A stretch of DNA of 64,000 nt from Rhizobium oryzicola (GCF_030504645.1 NZ_JAUKWQ010000007.1:1-64000); one strand, 5' to 3'. Positions 9,281 through 18,057 are shown, counted from the stretch's first letter. Translations and numbers: made by a program. The notes: a model not told the origin generated them from the sequence alone.

Positions 9281-10380
9281 TCTGCGGCCTCCTTGTCGAT
9301 ATCACGGTTCATCTCGGCGGCATGGCGGGCGCGCATGCGCCGAACAAGATCAAGTTCGGCCTGGAAATCCACGTAATGCGGCAGCTTCAGATGCTCGACG
9401 AAGCCGGTTGCCTGCACATTGTCGCAGTGGGAGATGACAAATTCTTCGTCCTGTGCGGGCGCCAGACGGTCTTCGCCGAATTCATCGGCGCGCAGCGCAC
9501 GGTCGACCAGCGACATTGCCATGGCCTTGCGCTCGCTCTGGCCGAAGACGAGGCCGTAGCCACGGGTAAATTGCGGCGGAGCTTTCGCCGAACCCTTGAA
9601 CTGGTTGACCATCTGGCATTCGGTGACGCGGATTTCTCCGAGCGAGACGGTGAAGCCGAGTTCCGGCACCTCGAGCTCCACCTCGACCAGCCCCATGCGA
9701 ATTTCGCCGACAAAGGGATGCGTGCGGCCATAGCCGCGCTGGGTAGAATAGGCGAGCGCCAGCAGAAAGCCTTCATCACCGCGTGCCAAGGCCTGCAGGC
9801 GCAGATCCCGCTGCATGGGAAATTCCATGGGCTCCCGCGTCAGGTCACCTGCCACATGATCCTCGGGCATTTCGCCATCCGGCTCGATCAGACCTTCACC
9901 ATCGAGAATATCGGAGACTCGCATGACATGGTCGGGGGTGCCCGGGCGTTCCACCGCTTGGTCGACCATGCCGTCTTCCAGCAGTGAGGGGTCCAACAGG
10001 CGGTGGGTGTAGTCGAAGGTTGGGCCAAGAAGCTGGCCACCCGGCAGGTCCTTGTAAGTCGCGGAAACACGCCGCTCCACCTGCATACTGCCTGTTTCGA
10101 CAGGCTTCGATGTGCCGAAGCGCGGCAGCGTGGTGCGGTAGGCGCGCAGCAGGAAGATCGCTTCGATCATATCGCCGCGCGACTGCTTGAGGGCAAGGGC
10201 TGCAAGCGAGCGATCGAACAGTGAGGCTTCCGCCATGACGCGGTCGACGCCGAGACCGAGCTGTTCGATCAGCTGTTCGATGGTGATGGCGGGCAGGTTG
10301 CGATCGCCGCGACGGCGGTCTGCCAGCAGGCGGTGGGCATTGGCGATGGCTGTCTCGCCACCCTTGACGGCAACGTACAT
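9277..10380 (-). CDS. phnI: C-P lyase complex subunit PhnI
   Basis: Core subunit with purine nucleosidase-like activity; with PhnG, H and L it replaces the adenine of ATP by phosphonate. The 367-residue protein begins MYVAVKGGETAIANAHRLL, characteristic of PhnI, and keeps typical blocks such as DYTHRLLDPSLLEDG (near 125-140) and FLLALAYSTQRGYGRTHPF (near 205-223). The start is 3 bp after the phnH stop and the end overlaps phnJ. Confidence 0.96.
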   Translation of the reverse strand: MYVAVKGGETAIANAHRLLADRRRGDRNLPAITIEQLIEQLGLGVDRVMAEASLFDRSLAALALKQSRGDMIEAIFLLRAYRTTLPRFGTSKPVETGSMQVERRVSATYKDLPGGQLLGPTFDYTHRLLDPSLLEDGMVDQAVERPGTPDHVMRVSDILDGEGLIEPDGEMPEDHVAGDLTREPMEFPMQRDLRLQALARGDEGFLLALAYSTQRGYGRTHPFVGEIRMGLVEVELEVPELGFTVSLGEIRVTECQMVNQFKGSAKAPPQFTRGYGLVFGQSERKAMAMSLVDRALRADEFGEDRLAPAQDEEFVISHCDNVQATGFVEHLKLPHYVDFQAELDLVRRMRARHAAEMNRDIDKEAAE

Positions 10381-10383
10381 GGC

Positions 10384-10992
10384 TCACGCCTCCTTTAGCG
10401 AAATCTTGCAGGTGCGGGGCAGGGCGGCGAGGCGGTGGCCAGCAGTCAGGATCACATCCACGCCCTGCGGAAAGATCTGGCCGTTTTTCGCCCATTGCTT
10501 CAGGACATGTTCCGGCAATCCCTTCGGCGAAAGCAGCGCGGTCGTGCGGATGCCCGGGCCCTTCAGTTCCAGGGTTGGTCCGCCGTCCAGCGCTTCCACC
10601 TCGATGACCAGCGTCGTCGAGCGATCCGGATATTCCAGCGTGCCCTGCGCAAAGGACATCAGCGACGGCAGTGGTGCCTTGTGATGGGCGAAGGCAAACT
10701 TTGCCTCCGTCTTTTCCTTGGTCAGCGGCGCGCCGCAGTGAAAGCCCAGCCAGCCGGTGATGCCGGGGGTAAGAAGGTGCGGCCCAAGCCAGACGGCTGT
10801 GTCGTGGTCGCAAAGCGTCAGCATCACGGCACCAGCGGCGGCACCGAGCGGGGCGGGCGGTTCAACGCCCATCGCGACTTCGCCGATGGTGCCGGGCTGC
10901 GCCATGCAGTTCATGACAGTGCGAAAGACATTCTGGGAATCGAGAACCGGATTGGTAAAGCCGCCGGTCAGGCTCGTTTCGTGGATCTGCAT
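10384..10992 (-). CDS. phnH: C-P lyase complex subunit PhnH
   Basis: Structural and catalytic-support subunit of the PhnGHIJ complex, 202 residues when begun at the ATG that overlaps the phnG stop (TGATG). This start gives the conserved opening MQIHETSLTGGFTNPVLDSQ; the reading frame is open further upstream, but that part is antisense-like and unlike PhnH. The C-terminal part FPQGVDVILTAGHRLAALPR fits the family, which folds like PLP transferases but binds no cofactor. Confidence 0.95.
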   Translation of the reverse strand: MQIHETSLTGGFTNPVLDSQNVFRTVMNCMAQPGTIGEVAMGVEPPAPLGAAAGAVMLTLCDHDTAVWLGPHLLTPGITGWLGFHCGAPLTKEKTEAKFAFAHHKAPLPSLMSFAQGTLEYPDRSTTLVIEVEALDGGPTLELKGPGIRTTALLSPKGLPEHVLKQWAKNGQIFPQGVDVILTAGHRLAALPRTCKISLKEA

Positions 10993-11462
10993 CAGTCTTC
11001 TCCGCGAACCATGGTGAAGAATTCCACCTTCGTGGCGGCCGTCTGGGCGGCGCGTTTTGTCTGCTCTGCCGAAAGCTTCTCCTCCACAGGCTTCAGCAAC
11101 TTGTCTTCCACCAGCTGATGGGTTGAGTCCTGCTGCCAGAGTGCATCGAAAATGGCTGCCAGTTCCGCTGCCCGCTTGTCGGTGCCGAGCCGATAGCTGT
11201 GTCCAACGGTTCCGTCCGTGAAGCGGATGGTGGCGCGGGTTACGGTCGCCTCGCCGAGGTTGAACGCCGCGCCGCCGCCGCCCATGCGCCCGCGCACCAT
11301 CACGAGGCCGGTTTCGGGTCCGCGCAGGCGCTCGTGATTGGGTTTGGTGACCAAGGCGTTGAAGACGGTTTCCATGTCCGTGCGTGTCGCCCGCGCCAGG
11401 AGATCCAGAACGCGCTTGCGGGCAGGGGGCTCTGCCTGATGATGTGTGGTGGCTGCTTCCAT
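10992..11462 (-). CDS. phnG: C-P lyase complex subunit PhnG
   Basis: Small subunit of the PhnGHIJ core, 156 residues, the usual size. The family block RVLDLLARAT is near residue 16, and GLVMVRGRMGGGGAAFNLGE near 47-66 is the most conserved PhnG segment. It is the first gene of the leftward C-P lyase operon and shares the 102-bp control region with divergent phnF. Translational coupling to phnH is seen through the TGATG overlap. Confidence 0.94.
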   Translation of the reverse strand: MEAATTHHQAEPPARKRVLDLLARATRTDMETVFNALVTKPNHERLRGPETGLVMVRGRMGGGGAAFNLGEATVTRATIRFTDGTVGHSYRLGTDKRAAELAAIFDALWQQDSTHQLVEDKLLKPVEEKLSAEQTKRAAQTAATKVEFFTMVRGED

Positions 11463-11488
11463 GCTTCACCTCGAGATTTTCAATAGAA

Positions 11489-11506
11489 TGTCTATTTATA
11501 TAGACA
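11489..11506. promoter_or_regulatory. Candidate PhnF operator (palindrome)
   Basis: The palindrome TGTCTATTTATATAGACA has perfect 7-bp arms (TGTCTAT / ATAGACA) around a 4-bp centre. It lies 26 bp upstream of phnG and 58 bp upstream of phnF. GntR/HutC-type regulators such as PhnF bind short palindromes with GT...AC ends, so this is the best operator candidate in the gap. A second, imperfect palindrome TACAATTAACTGTA lies at 11511-11524. Confidence 0.55.
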
Positions 11507-11540
11507 ACCGTACAATTAACTGTATGATTAGACCCGTGGC

Positions 11541-11558
11541 GTGACAAGCGTGTGACGG
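11541..11558 (-). promoter_or_regulatory. Candidate Pho box upstream of phnG
   Basis: Read on the phnG strand the site is CCGTCACACGCTTGTCAC: two half-sites 11 bp apart, each matching the PhoB consensus CTGTCAT at 5 of 7 positions. It lies 78 bp upstream of the phnG start, a sensible distance for phosphate-starvation activation. Pho control of phn operons is well established in rhizobia; that this site is used is inference. Confidence 0.5.
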
Positions 11559-11564
11559 GCGGAC

Positions 11565-12284
11565 ATGCAGAGACAGAAGGGCGTGGCCCTGTGGCGGCAG
11601 ATTGCGGACCGCATTCGGGCGAATATTGCCGAGGGTTTTTACGAGGCCAGCGGTATGGTTCCGCCAGAAACACAGCTGGCGGAAGAATTCGGGGTTAACA
11701 GACATACCGTGCGGGCGGCTATTTCCGCCTTGGCCCAGGAGGGTATCGTGCGCGCCGTCCAAGGACGGGGAACTCTGATCGAGCGTCGTGACAAGTTCGC
11801 TTTCCCCATCGGTCGGCGCACACGATTTACGCAGGGTATCGGCGACCAAGCGCGGGATATCCGTGGGTATCTTCTGGGTTCGGAGGAGGAAGTTGCCAGT
11901 GCGGACCTTTGCAGCTGGCTGAAGCTAGAGGTGGGGACGCGGGTGATCCGGATCGATGCCATGCGGCAGGCGGACGGGCGCGCCTTGTCCCGCTCCACCG
12001 CCTGGTTTCCAGCGGATCGCTTTCGGGGAATCGACGAGGCTTTTCGCGCAACCGAATCGATCACCAAGGCGCTCGCGCTGCTCGGGGTCCCGGATTATCT
12101 GCGCGACGTCACCGAAATCTCGGCGGTGCATGCCGAGCCTGATGATGTGGCGCAGATGGGGCTGACCCCCGGTTCGATCGTACTGGTCACCAAGGCGCTG
12201 AACACGGATGCAGACGGTGTTCCCATTCAATATGCGGTCACGCGCTTCCCGGCGGACCGGGTGCAGTTTACAATTCGCAGCTAA
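11565..12284 (+). CDS. phnF: Phosphonate metabolism GntR-family regulator PhnF
   Basis: Transcriptional regulator of the phn genes, 239 residues. An N-terminal GntR winged helix (about 5-75, with the recognition segment LAEEFGVNRHTVRAAISAL near 39-57) is followed by a C-terminal UTRA ligand domain (about 95-238), the HutC/PhnF layout. It is divergent from phnG with palindromes in the shared gap, fitting autoregulation and repression of phnG onward. The effector is unknown from sequence. Confidence 0.92.
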   Translation: MQRQKGVALWRQIADRIRANIAEGFYEASGMVPPETQLAEEFGVNRHTVRAAISALAQEGIVRAVQGRGTLIERRDKFAFPIGRRTRFTQGIGDQARDIRGYLLGSEEEVASADLCSWLKLEVGTRVIRIDAMRQADGRALSRSTAWFPADRFRGIDEAFRATESITKALALLGVPDYLRDVTEISAVHAEPDDVAQMGLTPGSIVLVTKALNTDADGVPIQYAVTRFPADRVQFTIRS

Positions 12285-12418
12285 AACATGGCGCTGCAAT
12301 CGCGAGGAGGCGGTTGTTTCGAAAAGCCTTCTACAAAGTCGCCGTTCTGTGGAAGGACGATCCTTTCCGGCAGGCTATGCGGCTGATAGCTACGAACGTG
12401 CTGGGATGGGAGATCTTG

Positions 12419-13477
12419 ATGACCGGTGCCTGTGAGATTGCGTGGTTTTCTGCGCTGTGTGATGACGATTACGAGTTCCTCGGAGTTCCGGATTCCAAGC
12501 TTCAATCCAGTTTTGAACACTGTCGCGACATCGTGCTGCAGGCAGAAAGTGGCGGCTTCGACAATATCCTGCTGCCGTCAGGCTATTCTCTTGGCATCGA
12601 CACCACTGCTTTTGCCTCAGCGATCGCAGCGCTAACATCGAAGATCAAGCTGTTGATGGCGGTGCGCATCGGCGAAAATTGGCCCGCGCAGCTGGCGCGT
12701 CAGATCGCGACCATCGATCAGATCGCCAAGGGGCGGCTGGCTGTGAACATCATTTCCAGCGAAATGCCCGGCGAGGTTTTGGCGAGTGGGCCTCGCTACC
12801 AGCGCACCATCGAGGCGATGTCGATCTTGCGCACGCTCCTTAACGGCCAGCCAGTCGACCATGACGGCACGTTCTGGAAGCTGAAGATCGATCCGCCGCG
12901 CATTCGGCCCGTCTCGGGTGTCAGCCCGAAATTCTATTTCGGTGGCCTCTCCGAAGATGCCCGCGAAGCGGCGGCGGAAGGGGCGGATGTCTATCTGATG
13001 TGGCCCGACCGCATGGAAGCCGTCCGCGACATCATTGCGGATCTTAAAGCCCGTGCCGACAAACGCGGGCGTTCGCTACGCTTCGGCTACCGTGTTCATG
13101 TGGTGGTGCGCGAGACGGAGGCGGAGGCCCGCGAGGCTGCCGACCGGCTTTTGTCGAAGCTGGACGATGCGGCCGGTGCTGCCATCCGGGCCAAGTCGCT
13201 GGACAGCCAGTCGGTGGGTGTCCGCCGTCAGGCAGAATTGCGCGAACAATCCGGCCATGAAGGCTATGTGGAAGACAACCTCTGGACCGGCATTGGTCGC
13301 GCCCGCTCCGGCTGCGGCGCCGCCATCGTCGGCGATCCGGATCAGGTGCTCGCAAAGCTCGCCGCCTATCAGCGCGAGGGGGTGGAGGCTTTCATCCTGT
13401 CGGGTTATCCGCATGCGCGTGAGGCCGATCTCTTCTCGCGCTATGTTCTGCCGCGTATTCAGCACGGCCCCTTGTGA
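12419..13477 (+). CDS. LLM-class flavin-dependent monooxygenase (SsuD-like)
   Basis: Bacterial luciferase-fold FMNH2-dependent monooxygenase, 352 residues, closest in pattern to alkanesulfonate monooxygenases. The opening CEIAWFSALCDDDYEFLG is typical, GRLAVNIISSEMPGE (near 111-125) is the flavin-phosphate region, and GYPHARE is near the C-terminus. The ATG used has GGGAG about 6 bases upstream. An in-frame TTG at 12314 behind GAGGAGG would add 35 residues with no family counterpart. The phnF neighbour suggests an organosulfonate or organophosphonate substrate, but no flavin reductase or SsuABC transporter is present, so the substrate is open. Confidence 0.8.
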   Translation: MTGACEIAWFSALCDDDYEFLGVPDSKLQSSFEHCRDIVLQAESGGFDNILLPSGYSLGIDTTAFASAIAALTSKIKLLMAVRIGENWPAQLARQIATIDQIAKGRLAVNIISSEMPGEVLASGPRYQRTIEAMSILRTLLNGQPVDHDGTFWKLKIDPPRIRPVSGVSPKFYFGGLSEDAREAAAEGADVYLMWPDRMEAVRDIIADLKARADKRGRSLRFGYRVHVVVRETEAEAREAADRLLSKLDDAAGAAIRAKSLDSQSVGVRRQAELREQSGHEGYVEDNLWTGIGRARSGCGAAIVGDPDQVLAKLAAYQREGVEAFILSGYPHAREADLFSRYVLPRIQHGPL

Positions 13478-13579
13478 GCGTTGCAAAGCCGGTCTGAAAC
13501 TATTCCGTTTTTCTTGTCCTCTTTCCGGCGCAGGCACAGTAAGGTCCGCGCCTGAAGATATGCGGATGGGTATGCGGCG

Positions 13580-14635
13580 ATGACAGGCGGCAGGCGGTTG
13601 AGAGATTTGGGCATCAGGATCGGGGTCTACCCGCCCGGTCCGTTGAATGCGATCACTGACGTTTCGGGCGTTCGCGTCGGCCATGTCGTCTGCTTCGAAG
13701 GTGAGCGGACACGCACCGGCGCGACCGCCATCCTGCCTCATGGCGGCAACCTGTTTCAGGACAAGGTTCCGGTAGCCCTTGCCGTGTTCAACGGCTACGG
13801 AAAATTTGCCGGTGCCACGCAGATCGAGGAACTGGGCGAACTCGAAACGCCTGTCGTGCTGACCAACACGTTGGCGGTCGGTCGCGCAATCGAGGCCATC
13901 AATCACTATACAATTTCCCAGCCGGGCAATGAAAAGGTCGTCTCGCTGAATGCGGTGGTGGGCGAGACGAATGACAGCCGCCTCAATGATATCCGTGCTG
14001 CCCGCCCGACGGTCGATGAAATCGCAACTGCGATTGAAACCGCATCCGAAGGCCCTGTGACAGAGGGGGCGGTCGGCGCCGGCACCGGCACGGTTGCTTT
14101 CGGTCTGAAGGGCGGCATTGGAACCAGTTCGCGGGAGGTAGTCGTCGCCAAGGAAACCTATCGCGTCGGTGTTCTGGTGCAGTCCAATTACGGCGGTCAT
14201 CTCAAGATCGACGGGCGAGACTATGCCTCGCTTGCCGAGCATGATGTTGATGGCTCCATCGTCATTATTGTCGCGACGGATGCGCCTCTGTCTTCGCGCA
14301 ATCTCAAGCGCCTTGCCAATCGTGCCTTTGGCGGGCTTGCCCGCACCGGTGCCGCCCTCAGCAACGGGTCCGGTGATTACGCGCTTGCCTTCTCCACAGC
14401 CGAGGCCGTGCGGCGCACACCGGAGCGGCGCAAGGGGCTGACACTCACGCCATCGCTTTCCAACGATGCCGTCTCGCCGCTGTTCGACGCGGTGATCGAG
14501 GCAACGGAGGAGGCAATCCTGAATTCCCTCACCATGGCAGAAACGACGGAGGGTTATAATGCCGCGACCGGTCGTCCCTCCCGCGTTGAATCCATCTCCC
14601 TTACTGCGCTGACGCGCGTTTTTCCCTCGGAGTAA
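13580..14635 (+). CDS. P1-family peptidase (DmpA-type L-aminopeptidase / D-esterase)
   Basis: N-terminal-nucleophile hydrolase that self-cleaves into two chains, 351 residues. The family opening ITDVSGVRVGHV is near residue 20-31. The predicted autocleavage and nucleophile motif is NGSGDYAL near residues 257-264, with the serine after Gly as new N-terminus. DmpA enzymes release N-terminal residues of peptides and hydrolyse D-amino-acid esters and amides; relatives act on beta-peptides. It is followed 4 bp later by a D-amino-acid aminotransferase, which supports a D-residue or beta-peptide substrate. Confidence 0.88.
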   Translation: MTGGRRLRDLGIRIGVYPPGPLNAITDVSGVRVGHVVCFEGERTRTGATAILPHGGNLFQDKVPVALAVFNGYGKFAGATQIEELGELETPVVLTNTLAVGRAIEAINHYTISQPGNEKVVSLNAVVGETNDSRLNDIRAARPTVDEIATAIETASEGPVTEGAVGAGTGTVAFGLKGGIGTSSREVVVAKETYRVGVLVQSNYGGHLKIDGRDYASLAEHDVDGSIVIIVATDAPLSSRNLKRLANRAFGGLARTGAALSNGSGDYALAFSTAEAVRRTPERRKGLTLTPSLSNDAVSPLFDAVIEATEEAILNSLTMAETTEGYNAATGRPSRVESISLTALTRVFPSE

Positions 14636-14639
14636 CCTC

Positions 14640-15494
14640 ATGACCCGTATCGTCTACCTGAACGGCGCCTTCCTGCCGGAACACGAAGCCCATATTTCCA
14701 TCTTCGATCGCGGCTTCCTGTTCGGGGATGGCATTTATGAGGTGACGGCCGTTCTCGAGGGCAAGCTGATCGATAGTGCTCTCCACATGGCGCGGCTGGA
14801 ACGCAGTGTGCGTGAGATCGGCGGTCATCTGCCTGTTTCGACGGATGAGATCGTGGCCGCCGAAAAGCGGCTGATCGTAGAAAACAACATCCAGGAAGGT
14901 CTGGTCTACCTGCAATATACGCGCGGTGCGGAAGACCGGAATTTCTTCTATTCGGACGATCTGGAGCCGACGCTTGTGATGTTCACGCAGGCGAAGACAC
15001 TGGAGCATGTGGCCGCGGTGGAGAAGGGGCTGAAGGTCAAGATCGTGCCCGACCAGCGCTGGGAGCGACGCGACATCAAGTCCGTTTGCCTGCTGCCGCA
15101 AGTGCTGGCGAAGCGTACCGCAAAGGCCGCCGGTTGCGACGAAGCCTGGATGGTGGAAGACGGCTTCATTACCGAGGGTGCGTCATCCACGGCTTACATT
15201 GTGACGGCAGATGGCCGCATCGTCACTCGTGGCAATTCGAATGCCATCCTGCCCGGCTGCACGCGGCTTGCCGTGCTGCAACTGGCCGAAGAAGCGGGGC
15301 TGGTTGTCGAGGAGCGCCCGTTCAGCGTCGAGGAAGCCATATCTGCCCAGGAGGCCTGCCTGACCAGCGCATCCAATTTCGTCGTGCCGATCACCAGCAT
15401 TGATGGCAAGCCGGTTGGTGACGGCACACCCGGCCCGATCTTCAAGCGGTTGCGCGCGCTTTATATGGAAAACGCCCGCAAGACGGCGATCTAA
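14640..15494 (+). CDS. D-amino-acid aminotransferase (class IV PLP)
   Basis: Fold-type IV PLP enzyme, 284 residues, the normal length for D-alanine-type aminotransferases, which convert D-amino acids and 2-oxoglutarate to oxo acids and D-glutamate. The N-terminal block FLPEHEAHISIFDRGFLFGDG and the segment around the Schiff-base lysine (RDIKSVCLLPQVLAKRTA, near residue 145) are conserved, followed by the phosphate-binding stretch EGASSTAYIV. It is tightly spaced after the DmpA-type peptidase, so probably in one transcript. A branched-chain aminotransferase-like role is less likely given the motifs. Confidence 0.87.
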   Translation: MTRIVYLNGAFLPEHEAHISIFDRGFLFGDGIYEVTAVLEGKLIDSALHMARLERSVREIGGHLPVSTDEIVAAEKRLIVENNIQEGLVYLQYTRGAEDRNFFYSDDLEPTLVMFTQAKTLEHVAAVEKGLKVKIVPDQRWERRDIKSVCLLPQVLAKRTAKAAGCDEAWMVEDGFITEGASSTAYIVTADGRIVTRGNSNAILPGCTRLAVLQLAEEAGLVVEERPFSVEEAISAQEACLTSASNFVVPITSIDGKPVGDGTPGPIFKRLRALYMENARKTAI

Positions 15495-16372
15495 CCGGGT
15501 AGCTCTGACCATATGCGTTTGACGATGGTCCGGTTGTTGTCGCGGGAGCGATAGAGCCGGATCTCCACCTCGATGTCCCATTCGGCGCCGCCGGCACGGG
15601 CCAGTGCGCCGGATGCCAGTTCCGCCTTCACGAGACTTTCCGGTACCCAGGCGAGACCCCAGCCGGCCGCCGCCATGGCTTTCAAGCCGACTGACATGCT
15701 GCCCACATGCACCCGCTCATCCAGCGGCAGCCTTTCCCCTAACGCCCCTGCGATCAACTGCCCGAAGAAGGAAGACTTCTGGTAGCTGACATGGGCAAAG
15801 CCGGGTTCGATGCGGTGGTGCGGGCTGCCGTTTTGATCGGCGCAGCTGACGGGTACGATGTTTTCCCGGCCCATTGTCCGGTACTCAAACTGGCTGTCCA
15901 GCAGCATGGGCACGCTTCCATGCTGGTAGGTCAGCAGGAAATCCGAATGACCGTCCACCAGCGAATTCAGGTTTTCCTCCATGCTGCCGGAGTCGGGTCT
16001 CAATTGGGAGACCAGCGGCCCGACCGCTCTGTTTAAGCCGTTCAACCAGTCGGGGAAGAAGGTGAAGGAGAGCGTATGGAGGGCCGTCAGCGTGACGCGG
16101 CGGGCGTCCTTGCCTTCTTCCTGCTGCAGGCTGCGACGCGCCTGATAGAGCGCATGAAGCGCTTGCTCCGCGACGGGCACGAAACGTTCGCCGGCCTCGG
16201 TTAGCCGGGAGGGATAGGTGGCGCGGTCGATGAGGCTGGCGCCCACCCAGGCTTCCAGTTGCTTGATGCGGCGGCTGAAGGCGGACTGCGTGACATGCCG
16301 CTCTTCCGCCGCGCGGGAAAAATTCGAGGTGCCGGCAAGCGCCAGAAAATCCTCAAGCCATTTGACTTCCAC
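15491..16372 (-). CDS. LysR-family transcriptional regulator
   Basis: LysR-type regulator of 293 residues from the GTG start, which has GGAG 8 bases upstream; the open frame extends 20 residues further without family similarity. The winged helix-turn-helix spans about 1-60 (SNFSRAAEERHVTQSAFSRR), and the ligand domain about 90-290. Its end overlaps the aminotransferase stop by 4 bp from the opposite strand, and it sits between the D-peptide genes. It most likely controls them, with candidate palindromes at 18038-18057. Confidence 0.87.
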   Translation of the reverse strand: MEVKWLEDFLALAGTSNFSRAAEERHVTQSAFSRRIKQLEAWVGASLIDRATYPSRLTEAGERFVPVAEQALHALYQARRSLQQEEGKDARRVTLTALHTLSFTFFPDWLNGLNRAVGPLVSQLRPDSGSMEENLNSLVDGHSDFLLTYQHGSVPMLLDSQFEYRTMGRENIVPVSCADQNGSPHHRIEPGFAHVSYQKSSFFGQLIAGALGERLPLDERVHVGSMSVGLKAMAAAGWGLAWVPESLVKAELASGALARAGGAEWDIEVEIRLYRSRDNNRTIVKRIWSELPG

Positions 16373-16435
16373 GATAGCCGCTCCGAACAGGATAGTGGCA
16401 TGTCCTGTAGGGCTTCCATCGCTGAAATGCAAAAC

Positions 16436-17938
16436 TCAGCGGCTGAAATATTCGATCATCCGGGCGCGGTTCAGCACCAGTTGCAGGCGGTTTTCGTTCA
16501 GCTGGTGCAGGCAGACGCGCTTGGTCCAGGGGCCATCGTAAAGCGTGAAGAGGTAGCGGCCATCCCCCAGCGGCTTCAACGGCATCCGGTGCCGCACAGG
16601 GCCGACACCCATCACGATATGGCCGTCTTCAATATCGAAGCGCGCACCCTCGGGTGAAACCCACTGGCTATTCGGCATGGTTTCCGTTTGCGGTGTCACG
16701 GGCAGGTAGCGGCGCGGGGCATGGCCGACTTCGCCGATGATGTTGTCGCCGTCCATCTTCAAGCGAACCGGCTGCGAGGCCGATTGGGAGGAGACCCAGC
16801 CATTGCTTTCCTCATACACGGTTTCATCTGCGTCGAGGGAGGTCACGACGCTGCCCTTCACCTCAAGCCAGTCCGGCCCGCTCTCGCTCACATAAAGACC
16901 GTCCTGAAGGGCAGTCGATGGGGTGGGCAGGGGAAGATCGAGCAGCGCGGCCATGCCGAGAAGGGCGATACGGTAGCCGTTCGTATCCTCGCGGTTGGAG
17001 ACGACCACGAAACCGGACTGGGTTTCCGGGTCGAGCAGGAAATAGCTCTTGTAGCCGGGATGCGATCCCCCATGGCCTGGAAACAGCCGGTCCCCCAGAC
17101 GCGATTGGCGGATGCCGAGGCCATAACCGTTCATGCGGCCATCCGCCATGGGTCGATTAGCAGAGAGCTTTTCCAGAACGCCTGCGAGCCTGCCTTCGCC
17201 GCGCATCAAAGCTCGCAGCCAGTTGGTCAGGCTTTCGGCGCTGCCGGTGAGGCTGCCGGAGGCGGAAATGTGCAGGCCCGCCGCCGAGAGCTGCCATTTC
17301 TCACCCGTATGCCAATAGCCGGGCACGAGGCCTGCAACCGCATCGTTCCAGACATCGGGTGCATCAAAACTGGCATCCGCGCTATGGGCGAGTTCACGAA
17401 TGAAGTCGCGGAAGAAAGCGCCCTTGCGCTCCAACACCGTCTCCACCAGGCGATAGCCGGTGTTGGAATAGGAGATCTCCGTGCCGGCCGGGTAATTCAG
17501 CCGCGTCTGGCGTGCCACAAAGGACATAAGGTCCTTCGCTTGCGTTTCCGTGTAGACGGAGAGGCCGAGCAGGGACAGGCATTCGCGCACATCCGGCAGG
17601 CCACCGCTCATGTCGAGCGCGCGACCGACGGTTACGCTTGCAAGCGGCTCCTGCAATTCCGGCAGATGATCGCCGAGCCGATCCTCGAGGCTGATGAGAT
17701 CCGGGTGCGCGAGTACCATGGCGCAGAAGGCGTGCTTGGTGACCGAGGCGTAGCGTACCACGCTGTGGCAACTGAAGGGAGCTAGGGTGTTGAGGTTTTC
17801 GACGCCGCCGCATTGGGCAAAGCGGATACCCTCTGCATCAAAACCGATGACGGCTCCGCCTGGTTCGTTCGCCTTCCATTGATCGGTCAGGCTCTTGGTG
17901 GCCTCAGCGGCCGCACTCCAGTTTAGCATGGCGGGCAT
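16436..17938 (-). CDS. Serine hydrolase of the beta-lactamase/D-aminopeptidase (DAP) type
   Basis: Penicillin-recognising serine hydrolase of 500 residues. The nucleophile motif SVTK is near residue 66 and the second motif YSN near 158, followed by a C-terminal region of about 170 residues forming extra beta domains, as in Ochrobactrum D-aminopeptidase (520 residues), which releases N-terminal D-residues from peptides. No signal peptide is evident, so it acts in the cytoplasm. The ATG chosen starts the first family-like region; the frame is open for 38 more codons. Esterase EstB-like activity is an alternative. Confidence 0.78.
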   Translation of the reverse strand: MPAMLNWSAAAEATKSLTDQWKANEPGGAVIGFDAEGIRFAQCGGVENLNTLAPFSCHSVVRYASVTKHAFCAMVLAHPDLISLEDRLGDHLPELQEPLASVTVGRALDMSGGLPDVRECLSLLGLSVYTETQAKDLMSFVARQTRLNYPAGTEISYSNTGYRLVETVLERKGAFFRDFIRELAHSADASFDAPDVWNDAVAGLVPGYWHTGEKWQLSAAGLHISASGSLTGSAESLTNWLRALMRGEGRLAGVLEKLSANRPMADGRMNGYGLGIRQSRLGDRLFPGHGGSHPGYKSYFLLDPETQSGFVVVSNREDTNGYRIALLGMAALLDLPLPTPSTALQDGLYVSESGPDWLEVKGSVVTSLDADETVYEESNGWVSSQSASQPVRLKMDGDNIIGEVGHAPRRYLPVTPQTETMPNSQWVSPEGARFDIEDGHIVMGVGPVRHRMPLKPLGDGRYLFTLYDGPWTKRVCLHQLNENRLQLVLNRARMIEYFSR

Positions 17939-18037
17939 CGTCACATCACTCACAAGCGGCTGATTCCAAGTTTGCGTGCGAAAGCCGCCCTCGCGTCGCG
18001 GGTTTGCCTTGTAGCAGCCCGGTTCAGCGTGCACCAA

Positions 18038-18057
18038 GTCCGTTTCGGACAATTGTC
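18038..18057. promoter_or_regulatory. Overlapping palindromes between the divergent DAP and dipeptidase genes
   Basis: The 201-bp divergent gap holds GTCCGTTTCGGAC (5-bp arms, 18038-18050) overlapping the perfect 10-bp palindrome GACAATTGTC (18048-18057). Such packed dyads in a divergent promoter are typical regulator targets; the nearby LysR protein is the obvious candidate. The binding partner is inference. Confidence 0.4.

Noticed and set aside
11541..11558. Direct GTGAC repeat considered as a short tandem repeat
   Set aside because: The 11-bp spacing and match to PhoB half-sites on the opposite strand explain it better as a Pho box.
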